Shown here piece after piece: positions 25,038-34,354 of a DNA stretch of 61,340 bases. A program made the position numbers and the translations under genes. The stretch's first letter is position 1. Every line of letters begins with the position of its first letter. Source of the stretch: Candidatus Fermentithermobacillaceae bacterium (lineage in GTDB: Bacteria > Bacillota > Sulfobacillia > Fermentithermobacillales > Fermentithermobacillaceae); the NCBI GenBank assembly GCA_012840345.1, contig DULO01000076.1, forward strand, positions 1 through 61,340, given 5' to 3'. Below the pieces are notes generated by a model. That model did no database searches. It saw only the letters and a list, made by a program, of their open reading frames with translations, and was not told where the DNA came from.

Positions 25038-27671
25038 CTACACAGCCTCAACCGGCTCGCTAGCAGCCAAGTAGATCCCGTTGAACACGACCTTATAGGT
25101 TCCTCTGGCTTGGGCTCTGAAGTGAGGATAGAACCCGACCAATATCACTCTACCCTGTCCAACACGGAACTCGGCCAAGGCCGCCTTGTCGCTCAGGTAC
25201 TGGCCTCCGAGAAGCCACCCTGACATGAGCGGGTCCGTCGTCGGGTACCTGCCCACCACCGTTCCTTCGGCCCCGGTTACCTCCCAAGCTGGGCCTCTCT
25301 CGAACAACACAGGTGTCTCCCTGCTGAGACCGAAGGCCAACGGGTGCTCGGTGTCCATCACTACCCGCAATATGGACCCGGGAGCGAAGAACTCCTGCGG
25401 CTTCTTGTCGGCCAGGACGTCCTTGCACATCAGTCCGAGTTGGTCGACGGCCCAAGCCGCGGCCTCGTTCAAGAAAACGCAGGTACCGCCTTCCTCCAGG
25501 AAACGAGCGATGGCATCCTTGCCCAGGAGTCCCAAACCGCCAGTGTACTCCGGTGGAAGAGTCCCCGGACGGTTCCCCTCAGCAATGAAGGACGCGGACT
25601 GGGACGGGAATATGATGCAGTCGTAATCCGCGGCTAGGTCGCCATTTCGGATGCGCCGGTTGTTGACGGATTCATACGGGAATCCGTACTCCTCCAGCAC
25701 CAGACGGAGCCAGCCCTCATCGGCCACGGGGCGGTAGCTCTGGTAGACCGCTGTCCTGCCCGACCTGAGACGGACCATCGGCACCGGCATACCACAGCAC
25801 CGACGGGCCACCACTCCGGCCTCGCGACAGAGGGCCTCGACCTCTTCGCGGTCGTCTTCAGGGATAAGGAAGGCCCCAGCAGGCATGGACACTCCGCCGG
25901 CCTTAACGGGGCGGGTAGCGCGCCAGACTTCGCGGGACTTCTTCAGAAGTTCATTGACTACCTTGACGGACGAAGTCACGGTCGGAGACAGAACGAAGTA
26001 GGTCTTTTGAGCGCCACCTGGGACGCCTTGAGCAGCACACTGCATTTCCTGAACAGCGCCCTGAGAGCTGTGACCAACGTTTTGACCACCACATGGCACT
26101 TCCTGAACAGCGCCCTGAGAGCCGCCACCAACACCTTTAGCGCCACACAGTACGTCCTGAGCGGCACACTCCACCCCACCCACAGGCTTCTCCGGGCTTT
26201 CGATCTTCGTCAAGGACGCCTGGAACGGCTTTTGGGCGAAGAACACCTTGACTCCCATTAGCAGCGGAAGGGTGTGTCCCGTGACATCGTACGGGAGTTT
26301 AGGCGGTCCGCCGGGGTACATCCGCAAGTCCGGGTACTCCTGCTTCTCTAGAAGAGTCTTGGCGTAGCCACCGTAGGGCTGCGCAAACAGAACAACGTGA
26401 GATCCTTTCCTGTACGTGACCCCGTCAACCTCGAAATCCTCTTCAGCCCGGTGTATCTCGACTTGGCCCATCGAGAGCACCTTGAGCAGCTCATAGGTCA
26501 TAACGGGATCGGGCTGGTCGGCGGGAAACACCGCGGCGTAGGGCTCTTTCCTTTCGCAAGCCCGTCTGGACAGCTTCAGGAAGTTGCTAACCCACATATC
26601 CCGGAACTTGGCGGCGTGCTTCAGGCAGCCGTATGCCGCGATTTTGTCGTATTCCACGATGTCCCGGAGCCGCCACACTCCTCCCGGCCAGGGCGCGGGA
26701 TGGTTCCAGGACGCTACCTTGGGGTCCGCCCCGTCCCTGGTGGCACGGAGTTCTTCCTTCTTCCTGCTGACAGGAGTGGCTATCCGCACGCTCGCGGCTT
26801 CCGAAAGGATCCTGACACCCCCGTGGTAGTGCTGAAACGCCCTTGAGGGAGCGAACGCGTCGTACATGTTGTAGCAGGAGACGCCTGTCCTGCCCGTCGA
26901 CAGGACCTCGCTCATCATGTGCATCCCGAGCAGAGCCGTCTCTTGGCGGAGTATGTAGTCGATGTTGGGTTCCCACGGGTCCATGTACGGTGGGACGAAC
27001 AAGCGGAACCCTGCGTCGCCCATCTGATGAAGGTCGAAGACAATGTGAGGGTGCCACACGTTATGGATGTTCAGGACCGTCGCCCGGTTCTCGACGAGGT
27101 TGAGCATGAACCAGTCCCTGTTGTTGTCGTGCCCCGCGTACTTTTGATAGAGGAACGGCGGCGGAGTCCCCTCAAACGGCGTGCCCAAGTACTTCTTGTA
27201 CCAGTCGACCACCAGGTCCAGCCCGTCCGGGTTCAGGGACGGGACAAGCAGGAGGATGACGTTGTCCAGGATCTCCAAGGTCTTGGCGTCCTGCCCGGCC
27301 GCAAGTTCGTAAGCTAGCTCCATGGACATCTGGGCCGCTCCAACTTCGGTCGCGTGGATCGAGCAGGAAATGAGGACGATGGTCTTGCCCTTGGAAACGA
27401 GTTCCTTCGCTTCGGCCTCGGTCAACGACCGGGGATCCGCCAGCTTTGCCTGGATGGCCTTGTACTCGTCAAGGTTCTTCAGGTTATCCGGGGACGAGAT
27501 GCAGAGGTAATAAAAGGGCCTTCCTTCTGTGGACAGGCCCATGTCAAACCAGCGTATTCTATTGCTGCCCTGAGTCAGCTTCTTGAAATAACCGGTGATC
27601 TCGTCCCAACTTGCAAGTTTCCTGTCGTCACCGGGTCTAAAACCCAGGTATTCAGACGGCGAAGTGACCAC
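25038..27671 (-). CDS. M14 family zinc carboxypeptidase-like protein with repeat insert
   Basis: The protein has 877 aa and no signal peptide. The N-terminal M14 domain has the zinc ligands in SIHATEVGA (HxxE) and the later histidine of VFDLHQMG; VPSLNPDGLDLVVDWY is the substrate-binding block. The C-terminal half ends in a glutamine-amidotransferase-like fold (YDCIIFPSQ, FLEEGGTCVFLNE, GQGRVILVGFYPHFRAQ), as in large M14 peptidases of this type. Between them is an insert of cysteine-containing 18-residue repeats (GSQGAVQEVP, SSQGAVQEMQ; 26027-26181). GTG 27671 is the start, with GGAGGGG 12 nt upstream. The substrate is unknown, probably short peptides. Confidence 0.85.
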   Translation of the reverse strand: MVTSPSEYLGFRPGDDRKLASWDEITGYFKKLTQGSNRIRWFDMGLSTEGRPFYYLCISSPDNLKNLDEYKAIQAKLADPRSLTEAEAKELVSKGKTIVLISCSIHATEVGAAQMSMELAYELAAGQDAKTLEILDNVILLLVPSLNPDGLDLVVDWYKKYLGTPFEGTPPPFLYQKYAGHDNNRDWFMLNLVENRATVLNIHNVWHPHIVFDLHQMGDAGFRLFVPPYMDPWEPNIDYILRQETALLGMHMMSEVLSTGRTGVSCYNMYDAFAPSRAFQHYHGGVRILSEAASVRIATPVSRKKEELRATRDGADPKVASWNHPAPWPGGVWRLRDIVEYDKIAAYGCLKHAAKFRDMWVSNFLKLSRRACERKEPYAAVFPADQPDPVMTYELLKVLSMGQVEIHRAEEDFEVDGVTYRKGSHVVLFAQPYGGYAKTLLEKQEYPDLRMYPGGPPKLPYDVTGHTLPLLMGVKVFFAQKPFQASLTKIESPEKPVGGVECAAQDVLCGAKGVGGGSQGAVQEVPCGGQNVGHSSQGAVQEMQCAAQGVPGGAQKTYFVLSPTVTSSVKVVNELLKKSREVWRATRPVKAGGVSMPAGAFLIPEDDREEVEALCREAGVVARRCCGMPVPMVRLRSGRTAVYQSYRPVADEGWLRLVLEEYGFPYESVNNRRIRNGDLAADYDCIIFPSQSASFIAEGNRPGTLPPEYTGGLGLLGKDAIARFLEEGGTCVFLNEAAAWAVDQLGLMCKDVLADKKPQEFFAPGSILRVVMDTEHPLAFGLSRETPVLFERGPAWEVTGAEGTVVGRYPTTDPLMSGWLLGGQYLSDKAALAEFRVGQGRVILVGFYPHFRAQARGTYKVVFNGIYLAASEPVEAV

Positions 27672-27901
27672 TTGCGCTTGGCGCCCCTCCGGATCGGCTG
27701 CGCTAACCGGAGGGCCGGCGCCTTCCTCCTTTCGGGTTAGTTAGTCAGTTGTTTGAAACCACACTGGCATAACCTTCCCTTTTGGAGAGAAAAATCCTTC
27801 TACCGTACAAAGCAATGCACGGCTTCCGGCCCCCGACGCCGCAGACGATGCCGCGGCCCCCGATGTACACAAGGCCTCAGTGAGACCGCCACAGCCGCTC
27901 G

Positions 27902-29305
27902 CTACCGCCTTAAGGCGGATACGGCAAGGCTGAAGAATCCCCTGTTCCCGGCAAGGATATGCTCGAGAGCGTTGAGCACGTAGTCTATGTGTTCCTTCTG
28001 GACGGTAAGAGGCGGTTCCAGCCGCATTACGTTGGGGTTGTTCAACGTGTACGCGGTTATGATCCCGTGTTTCTTCACCAGTTCCCCGGCGACAAGAGCC
28101 GCGAAGTACTCCTCGGACACCTTGTTGATGGCTCCCGCCGTCAAGACGTCCAAAATACCTCCTACCGGTTTCTTGAACTCAAGTCCTATTAGGAGCCCCT
28201 TGCCCCTCACTTCTTCGATGGTCTTGAATCGGGATTGAAGCGTCCTGAGACCTGCCATGAAGTACTCGCCCATCTCGGCGGCATGAGCGGGAAGATTCTC
28301 GTTCACCAGTTTCTGAATGGAGGCCAACCCCGCGGCGCACGCTCTCGCTCCTCCACCAAAGGTGGAAGTGTGAAGGATGGCCCTGGAGAGTCCTCCGTAC
28401 GCCTTTTCCCAGACCTTCCTGGTTGCCACCGTGGCTCCTATGGGCATAACACCGCCGCCGAGGGCTTTGGCGAGGCAAATGATGTCGGGAACGACGTCTT
28501 CGTGTTCGCATGCGAACATCTTCCCCGTCCGCCCGAACCCGGTCTGGACCTCGTCCAGAATCAGAAGAGCTCCGTACCTGCTGGTTAGCTCACGTGCTTT
28601 CTTGAGGTATCCTTCAGGCGGGACCATGACTCCGCCCTCTCCTTGTATCGGCTCGACGATGAAGGCCGCGACCTTGTTGGACTTCAGAGCCTGCTCAAGA
28701 GCATCGGCGTCGCCAAAAGGTATTTGGACGGTGCCTGACAGGAGCGGCATGAACGGCTTCTTGTACTTCTCCCGCCCGCCTACGGATAGAGACCCCAGCG
28801 TTTTTCCGTGAAAAGCGCCCTCACAGTGGACAAACACTCCGTCGCCCTGAGCGCCTCTCGCGAGCTTGAGGGCGGCTTCCACCGCCTCGGTACCGCTATT
28901 TGAGAAGAAGGTAATCTCCAGGTCGCCAGGAGTGATCTCGGCCAGGTCGTGAGCCAAAGCCGACTGCAACGCCGGAATCTGGGCCTGAAGCAGGTTTGGC
29001 CTGACGTTAGCTTTGTCCACGGCCTCAAGGATGTCCTTGGGAGCGTGGCCGAACGGCAGCGAGCCGTAGCCGCCGAGGAAGTCGTAATACCGTTTGCCTT
29101 CCTCATCGTAAATCTCGATTCCCTGCGCCCTGGTGAACGCACGGTCAAAACCCACTAGTGAAAGGAGAGTCTTGAGCCCTGGGTTTACGTACTTGGCGAA
29201 CAGGTCGGAGTTCTGGGACTGGGTCAGCGACAGTGCTCCGTCTACCCCCAGGAGCGAGTATGTACGTCCTTCAGTGCCGCTTGGGCGTATGTTCAGTTCT
29301 TGCAT
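27902..29305 (-). CDS. Class III PLP aminotransferase (putrescine/ornithine aminotransferase type)
   Basis: The protein has 467 aa. [34 protein letters not shown] and [18 protein letters not shown] (with the PLP lysine) are the fold-type I class III signatures. The N-terminal 60 aa before the core, and [14 protein letters not shown], are closest to putrescine aminotransferase-like proteins of Bacillota. It would move an amino group from a diamine or omega-amino acid to 2-oxoglutarate. ATG 29305 has GAGGACG 11 nt upstream. A clear promoter with a palindromic operator lies upstream. It is transcribed alone, 230 nt before the M14 peptidase gene. Confidence 0.88.
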   Translation of the reverse strand: MQELNIRPSGTEGRTYSLLGVDGALSLTQSQNSDLFAKYVNPGLKTLLSLVGFDRAFTRAQGIEIYDEEGKRYYDFLGGYGSLPFGHAPKDILEAVDKANVRPNLLQAQIPALQSALAHDLAEITPGDLEITFFSNSGTEAVEAALKLARGAQGDGVFVHCEGAFHGKTLGSLSVGGREKYKKPFMPLLSGTVQIPFGDADALEQALKSNKVAAFIVEPIQGEGGVMVPPEGYLKKARELTSRYGALLILDEVQTGFGRTGKMFACEHEDVVPDIICLAKALGGGVMPIGATVATRKVWEKAYGGLSRAILHTSTFGGGARACAAGLASIQKLVNENLPAHAAEMGEYFMAGLRTLQSRFKTIEEVRGKGLLIGLEFKKPVGGILDVLTAGAINKVSEEYFAALVAGELVKKHGIITAYTLNNPNVMRLEPPLTVQKEHIDYVLNALEHILAGNRGFFSLAVSALRR

Positions 29306-29384
29306 GCAAATCACGTCCTCGCGAGTGGTATGGTGAAACGATATCTGCTGCTTTTGCGCTCCTCGCGCACTTCAGATCCATCTA

Positions 29385-29404
29385 TGTGCACACAATTGTG
29401 CACA
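29385..29404 (-). promoter_or_regulatory. Palindromic operator TGTGCACA-CAAT-TGTGCACA
   Basis: Two perfect 8-bp palindromes (29385-29392 and 29397-29404) are spaced by 4 bp. They cover the expected transcription start of the aminotransferase gene, just downstream of its -10 box. The position fits a repressor site. The regulator is not coded nearby. Confidence 0.6.
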
Positions 29405-29407
29405 GCC

Positions 29408-29436
29408 ATATTACACCATTCTTATCGTCCTGACAA
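29408..29436 (-). promoter_or_regulatory. Sigma-A type promoter of the aminotransferase gene
   Basis: On the minus strand, TTGTCA (29431-29436), 17 nt, then TAATAT (29408-29413). The coding start at 29305 leaves a leader of about 95 nt that begins inside the palindromic operator. Confidence 0.7.
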
Positions 29437-29686
29437 TCCATGTGTTGGCGGTTTAGGCCCTCTGTGCACCGAGTTCTTGGTGTCAGACAGGTACCTACTA
29501 ATTCTCGCGGACAAGTAACGATACTTGTTATGTCAACATATCTTGGAGTGGTTGACGTAACGTGGCGCGTCCCCCCCCTCCTCCCCCGGGGGCCGCGCCT
29601 CCCTGTTTGGTCGAGGGCTGGCATGGAGCCCGAAGCACCTATTTGCGTACTCACCGCAAAATTCGGTGTAGTACAATGGTCGTATT

Positions 29687-29899
29687 ATGACAACCGAACC
29701 GTCCACGAAAGAAATCCGAAAAACCATTGTTGACTTGGTCTGGCCCGTCACCCTTGAGAGTGTGTTACAGATGGGAGTCGGGTTTGTGAACACAGCTATG
29801 GTCGGTCACCTCTCTGCGGCGGCAATCGGAGCGGTTGGCCTTTGCAGCAGGGCCACCATGGTAGCTTGGGCAGCGAAAGAGGCCAGCGCGGCCGGCTAA
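29687..29899 (+). pseudogene. N-terminal remnant of a MATE family efflux transporter
   Basis: The 70-aa frame starts KEIRKTIVDLVWPVTLESVLQMGVG, then FVNTAMVGHLSAAAIGAVGLCSRATM, a clear match to the first 50-60 residues of MATE transporters (normally about 450 aa). After that the sequence becomes VAWAAKEASAAG and stops, and no MATE continuation is seen in any frame up to 30190. It is a truncated copy, probably non-functional. The rest of the 29306-30191 gap holds the aminotransferase promoter, a C/G-rich run near 29570-29600 and the pdxA terminator. Confidence 0.75.
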
Positions 29900-30053
29900 A
29901 GCCAGCAGCGGGGTTTCCGTACGTGCGGAGCCGGGCGCTTGGAGAGAACCGGTAGTACCGGGTGAGGGCCGAGAGACCGGGAGAAGCCGGAATGCAGCTA
30001 GTTGAGGCCAAGGGTCGGGGACGGCGCAAGTTTACGGATGCGTATAACATAAA

Positions 30054-30073
30054 GGGCCGGATCACTCCGGCCC
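30054..30073 (-). terminator. Rho-independent terminator after pdxA
   Basis: On the minus strand, GGGCCGGA, a GTGA loop and TCCGGCCC form an 8-bp perfect stem followed by TTTATGTT. It lies about 120 nt past the pdxA stop codon. Confidence 0.65.
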
Positions 30074-30191
30074 CCGTCTATTTCTACACGCAGCAGCCCG
30101 CTGTAACTAGATACGTCAGGCGGGTGTCCAAAGCTACTCTGAGGAACCAGGTCCTATATCCGTTTGTCGTTGCCGCGGATACTCGCGGAAA

Positions 30192-31325
30192 CTAAATGCC
30201 TTCCGTGATGCCCTCTGTGCCCTTCTTCGAGTACTTGGCTGCGACCAGTATAGCCTCTACCATGCTCACTTCCGAAGCCAGCCATTTCCCGGCGATGTCG
30301 AAAGCGGTACCGTGGTCCACCGAACTCCTGATAAACGGGAGTCCGAGTGTCAGGCTGACCGTCCTCTCAAAATCCAGCGTCTTTGCGGCAATGTGCCCTT
30401 GGTCGTGGTAAAGGGAGATAACCGCGTCGTACTTACCGTTCTTGGCCTGGTGGAAGACTGAATCGGCCGGGACGGGCCCCACCACGTTGTAACCCTTCTG
30501 TCTTGCGTCCTCGATGGCAGGCGCGATCTCATGAGCCTCCTCCGAGCCGAACAGCCCGCCGTCACTAGAGTGCGGGTTCAATCCCGCCACCGCTAGCCGC
30601 GGGTTTGGGATCCCTAGAGCCGTCAGGGCTTCAACGCAGCGCGGGATGAACTTTCCGAGCCTTTCGCGCGTGACCATCCGGACGGCTTGGGCCAAAGAGA
30701 CATGCCTTGTAAGGAACAGGATCCTCAAAGAATCCACCACAAACATGGTCAGGGGATCGGCTACTCCGGTCAGGTCGCCAAGGAACTCGGTGTGTCCGCG
30801 GAAACCCTGGAAGCCGGATAAGACCACTGCCTCCTTGTTGATAGGAGCGGTGCAGATCGAACCGGCGGCGCCTGAGAGGGCCAGGGAGACAGCTCCCCTG
30901 ATCCATTCCACCGCCGCTTTCCCCGCGACCGGTTGGACCTGACCCATCTCTAGGTCATCCAAGCCCTCCACCGGAGTATCTAGGACATCGACCGTTCCCA
31001 GCCGGTACTCCCCTTCCGAGGGGCTTTTCACCGAATGGATGCCGCGTATGTTCGACAAGCTCCCAAGACCGGCCGGGGTCGAAGACGCGGCCTCGAGCCT
31101 GACGCCTTCACCCGCGAGCGGCAGACTACCCCCACGATTATCGCCGCTTTCCGCGATGGGTTTGACAGATTTCAAGAGGGAGTTGAGGAACGAAGCGTCT
31201 CCCACTATGAGCGGCTTACACGCCTCATATACCTCGGGGCGGTTCAAAGCCTTAAGGCAGATCTCCGGTCCTATCCCCGCGGGATCTCCAAGGGTAATCG
31301 CTACCACCGGTCTCGTATCAGCCAT
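30192..31325 (-). CDS. pdxA: 4-hydroxythreonine-4-phosphate dehydrogenase family protein (PdxA)
   Basis: The protein has 377 aa. ITLGDPAGIGPEI at the N-terminus, APINKEAVVLSGFQGFRGHTEFL, the metal-binding histidines in LFLTRHVSLAQAV, LNPHSSDGGLFGSEE and the C-terminal YHDQGHIAAKTLDF with SVDHGTAFDIAGK define PdxA. It oxidises 4-phosphohydroxy-threonine in vitamin B6 synthesis; PdxA2-like paralogues instead act on tetronate phosphates. It is about 45 aa longer than usual because of a serine/glycine-rich insert around residues 60-105. ATG 31325 with AAGGAG 8 nt upstream is the start. No other pdx gene is nearby, so the pathway is uncertain. Confidence 0.88.
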   Translation of the reverse strand: MADTRPVVAITLGDPAGIGPEICLKALNRPEVYEACKPLIVGDASFLNSLLKSVKPIAESGDNRGGSLPLAGEGVRLEAASSTPAGLGSLSNIRGIHSVKSPSEGEYRLGTVDVLDTPVEGLDDLEMGQVQPVAGKAAVEWIRGAVSLALSGAAGSICTAPINKEAVVLSGFQGFRGHTEFLGDLTGVADPLTMFVVDSLRILFLTRHVSLAQAVRMVTRERLGKFIPRCVEALTALGIPNPRLAVAGLNPHSSDGGLFGSEEAHEIAPAIEDARQKGYNVVGPVPADSVFHQAKNGKYDAVISLYHDQGHIAAKTLDFERTVSLTLGLPFIRSSVDHGTAFDIAGKWLASEVSMVEAILVAAKYSKKGTEGITEGI

Positions 31326-31330
31326 CGTCA

Positions 31331-31747
31331 CTACTCCTTTTGCTCGTCCTTGCAGCAGCAGTCTTCTTCGGACGAGGCAGCCTTCTTATCGTCCTTATCG
31401 CCTTTCTCCTTGCTCTTGCCGAAGTTCACCTTTGACAATGCGTCGGGGATCAACTCGACGAGGCCCTCCAAAGCAGCCTTCTTTCCCACGGTATACATCC
31501 TGACATCGTTGCCGATGACCGCGATGACGGCGATCGGACGAAGGCTGGCTCCTCCGCCGGCTCCACCGCCGCCGCCTACGTCCTGCTTACCCGAGTCACC
31601 GCCGCCCGATCCAAATCCAAAAGAAGCGGTCTGAAGCGGAATGAGGGTAACTTCCCCAACGGTAATAGGTTCCCCAACTACTGTCTTTGTCGAAATGAAA
31701 TCCTGCAGCTTGGAACCGATGCTGTCCAGCAAACCCTTATGATCCAT
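31331..31747 (-). CDS. ytfJ: Spore protein YtfJ (GerW family)
   Basis: The protein has 138 aa. VVGEPITVGEVTLIPLQTASFGFGSGGG, a glycine-rich stretch, and LRPIAVIAVIGNDVRMYTVGKKAALEGLVELIPDAL are the GerW/YtfJ signature; the family is linked to spore formation and germination in Bacillota. The tail is lysine/glutamate-rich with a CCC cluster, not common in the family. ATG 31747 has GGGGAGG 8 nt upstream. It lies directly after the ytfI-like DUF2953 gene, the same order as in Bacillus, and just before pdxA. It supports a spore-forming organism. Confidence 0.9.
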   Translation of the reverse strand: MDHKGLLDSIGSKLQDFISTKTVVGEPITVGEVTLIPLQTASFGFGSGGGDSGKQDVGGGGGAGGGASLRPIAVIAVIGNDVRMYTVGKKAALEGLVELIPDALSKVNFGKSKEKGDKDDKKAASSEEDCCCKDEQKE

Positions 31748-31839
31748 TCTAAATACCTCCCCGGTTTCTTGTCTCTCGCCTGTGGCCCGGCGCAGGCTCT
31801 GTGATCCCTTACGTCCAAAAGGCATAGGAGGTATGTCGT

Positions 31840-32787
31840 CTAGGCGTTATTCTTTGCGTGTGAGAACCCGAGCCGTCTTTTCCACCACAAAGGCCGTATC
31901 TCTCGGGAAAAAGCAAACCGGCCGAAACTCCACATAATCGACATCGGGCTAAACCTCACGTCCAAGTCTCCGCGTGCCTCAATCATCTCCTTGGTGAAGT
32001 CCGGCCTGAGCCTCAGACCTTGAAGGCCCAGCGCGTTCCTAATGGACACGTAAGCAGCGTACAGCATGCCGGTATAACCCGGGTCATCAAAACCGTATTC
32101 CACGTCCACGTCCAAACTGACGTCGAGTAGTCGCCATACTTCTCTGACAAAAGCCAGGGTCCTCTTTCTCACATTTGGAGCCAGGTGCTTGCGGACTTCC
32201 CTAGCGGCCTTTCCAAGGGACACGGTGACGCGCCCACGCCTTCTGCTCCTGCCCTGCCCGCTTTCGCCTTCAGAATCGCGGCGGTCTTCTCTCACAGCGT
32301 TTCTGTGTCGTCCGTCATTTCCGCCGCCAACAGGCCGTTCTCCATTTGCGTCTTGATCATCCGGGGCGCCTCGTTTCACGGAAGCGCGGCCTCCGGCATC
32401 GCGTTTGGCGGACATGCCAACATTCCAAGACCGCAACCGGATCCCCAAGGCGCACAGCTGGACATCCTTATCGGTGTTGGCGTCAAACGCCAGCGCGCCG
32501 CCCAATACGCTGACGTAGAGTCTCCCCTGCCCGCTGACGCTGATGACGGGACCGGAGTCAGATGAAACGGTGTCGGCAGCGGAACCGGAGCGAACCGCGA
32601 CGGCATCGGAACCAAAATCCGAGTCTAACAAAAAAACATCGGGGAGCTCATCCAGGCCGGTAACGCCGGCCTCGCCGGTCAACCGTATCCTCACCGGCAA
32701 GGCCAGCGCCAACAGGCCTACGAAAGCCAGGACCCCTAATGTCCATCCCAAGGCCTTCAGTATGACAACCAGGACAGCCCAAAACAC
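31840..32787 (-). CDS. ytfI: DUF2953 protein (YtfI-like)
   Basis: The protein has 315 aa with an N-terminal membrane helix (about residues 4-30). A variable serine- and arginine-rich middle follows, and the C-terminal DUF2953 block: VDVEYGFDDPGYTGMLYAAYVSIRNAL, LRLRPDF and IMWSFGRFAFSREI. The family is found almost only in spore-forming Bacillota next to ytfJ, as here. The middle region contains a run of short basic repeats. The start overlaps no other gene; the M20 dipeptidase stop is 3 nt upstream. Its biochemical function is unknown. Confidence 0.82.
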   Translation of the reverse strand: MFWAVLVVILKALGWTLGVLAFVGLLALALPVRIRLTGEAGVTGLDELPDVFLLDSDFGSDAVAVRSGSAADTVSSDSGPVISVSGQGRLYVSVLGGALAFDANTDKDVQLCALGIRLRSWNVGMSAKRDAGGRASVKRGAPDDQDANGERPVGGGNDGRHRNAVREDRRDSEGESGQGRSRRRGRVTVSLGKAAREVRKHLAPNVRKRTLAFVREVWRLLDVSLDVDVEYGFDDPGYTGMLYAAYVSIRNALGLQGLRLRPDFTKEMIEARGDLDVRFSPMSIMWSFGRFAFSREIRPLWWKRRLGFSHAKNNA

Positions 32788-32789
32788 GG

Positions 32790-34136
32790 TTATTTCAGAG
32801 CCTTACCGAGCTCCGCCCAGAGCTTCGGAAGTCCTGTTCTTAGACGGTCGAACTCCTCCACCCTGAAGAACTCATTGGGGCCGTGGGCGCCCGAATCCGG
32901 GCTGGACATAGCAAAGAACACGAGATACGTGCCGAGAATGTCCAGGAAGGCCCTGGCTATCGGCAGAGTGCCGCCCAATCTGTTCACAACCGGGTCCTTG
33001 CCGTACAATTCCCTGAGCACTTTGGTCATGACCGGAAGCACCGGATGGTCGCCGGGCACCACATATGGCCTTGAGCTTCCGGGGAACGACTTGACTGTAA
33101 CCGTCACTCCCGTGGGGGCATTGCGCTTGACGTGCTCCTCGATGAGCTTGCAGATCTTGTCGGGCTCCTGATGGGGCACGAGCCTGCAGGTAATCTTGCA
33201 CGACGCTTTCGACGGAATGATTGTCTTTATGCCTTCGCCTTGGAAGCCGCCCCAAATTCCGTTGGGGTCCAGAGTCGGTCTCACCCAAATTCTTTCCACA
33301 GGAGAGTAGCCAGGTTCGCCAAACAGTGCCGGAACGCCGGCTTGATCCTTGACCGCTTCCTCGTCGAAAGGCACCGTCGCCATGGCCTCTTTCTCCATGG
33401 GGCTCGGTTCGGCGACATCCTCATAGAAGCCCTCGATGAGGATAGTGCCGTCAGGACCCTTCATGCCGGCCAGGATCTGGGCCAAGGCCTGAATCGGGTT
33501 GGCAATGTTGCCGCCCTGACCCGAGTGGATATCGGTTCGCGGCCCGGTCACCTCTATCTGCACAGCGGCTAGCCCCCGGCATCCTACCGTGAGCGACGGG
33601 GTATCCACGGAGTACATGCCGCCGTCCACCGAGACGACCAGGTCGGACTTGAAGTCTTCCTTTCGCGCGATAAGGAGTTCTTTGAGGTTGGGGCTGCCTA
33701 TCTCTTCCTCGCCCTCGAAGAGGAATTCCAGGTTGACCGTGAGTTCACCCCGGCCGATGACTTCCTCAGCGGCCAGGATCGCCGGGAAAACGCCTCCCTT
33801 GTCGTCGGAGGAGCCCCTCGCGTAGATCTTCCCGTCTCTGATTTCCGGCTTGAACGGTTCAGAAACCCACTCGTTCAGCGGATCCGCGGGCTGAGTGTCG
33901 TAGTGGCCGTAAATCAAGACCGTCGGGGCGTTGGCGACCGGGGCCTCCTTGCGTCCAAACACTACCGGATGTCCTTTGGTCTCAATGATTTCGACTCCAT
34001 CGATCCCGGCCCGCTTCATCCTGTCGGCGAGCCAGGCGGCGGCTCTCCTCATATCGTCCTTGTGATCGGGGAGAGCGCTTACGCTCGGTATGGACAAGAA
34101 CTCCATAAACTCTTCGAGATGCTTCTGGTCGGCCAC
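32790..34136 (-). CDS. M20 family dipeptidase
   Basis: The protein has 448 aa and needs two metals. VLIYGHYDTQPAD (first zinc histidine and aspartate), GSSDDKGGVFPAI (bridging aspartate), FEGEEEIGSP (catalytic and metal glutamates), DIHSGQGG and the C-terminal SSPDSGAHGPNEFF give the whole M20 dipeptidase pattern, close to carnosinase/CNDP-type enzymes. It hydrolyses short peptides in the cytoplasm and may work with the peptide transporter at 55021-61030. ATG 34136 has GAAAGGAGACGACAA just upstream. The stop is next to the DUF2953 start, so the genes form one operon with ytfJ and pdxA. Confidence 0.92.
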   Translation of the reverse strand: MADQKHLEEFMEFLSIPSVSALPDHKDDMRRAAAWLADRMKRAGIDGVEIIETKGHPVVFGRKEAPVANAPTVLIYGHYDTQPADPLNEWVSEPFKPEIRDGKIYARGSSDDKGGVFPAILAAEEVIGRGELTVNLEFLFEGEEEIGSPNLKELLIARKEDFKSDLVVSVDGGMYSVDTPSLTVGCRGLAAVQIEVTGPRTDIHSGQGGNIANPIQALAQILAGMKGPDGTILIEGFYEDVAEPSPMEKEAMATVPFDEEAVKDQAGVPALFGEPGYSPVERIWVRPTLDPNGIWGGFQGEGIKTIIPSKASCKITCRLVPHQEPDKICKLIEEHVKRNAPTGVTVTVKSFPGSSRPYVVPGDHPVLPVMTKVLRELYGKDPVVNRLGGTLPIARAFLDILGTYLVFFAMSSPDSGAHGPNEFFRVEEFDRLRTGLPKLWAELGKALK

Positions 34137-34239
34137 TTTGTCGTCTCCTTTCCTTGACCTGTTTCCTAAAACCTGTCTACCGAATCAACTTGAGGTTATC
34201 CAACACGGCATGTCCAACCACATTATACCTTGGAAATGT

Positions 34240-34267
34240 AAGGGACCGGAAACAAGCCCGGTCCCTT
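34240..34267 (-). terminator. Hairpin terminator after the DUF4097-like gene
   Basis: AAGGGACCGG and CCGGTCCCTT form a 10-bp perfect stem with an 8-nt loop, about 90 nt past the stop at 34355. The T content after the stem is modest on the minus strand (TTACATTTCC). Confidence 0.6.
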
Positions 34268-34354
34268 CTAGTCTTGTCTGTGTGCTCACCGGTGTGTACG
34301 CGTTCTCACCTGTATATCCACTTACATCCACTCTCGCCCGGCGAACGCGCGAAC

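Noticed and set aside
29900-30190. Possible group II intron or mobile element end (GTACGTGCGGAGCCGGG-like text)
   Set aside because: No domain V hairpin, reverse transcriptase or insertion boundaries could be identified.
29962-30195. 77-codon open frame between the MATE remnant and pdxA
   Set aside because: It has no recognisable motif and spans the pdxA terminator hairpin.
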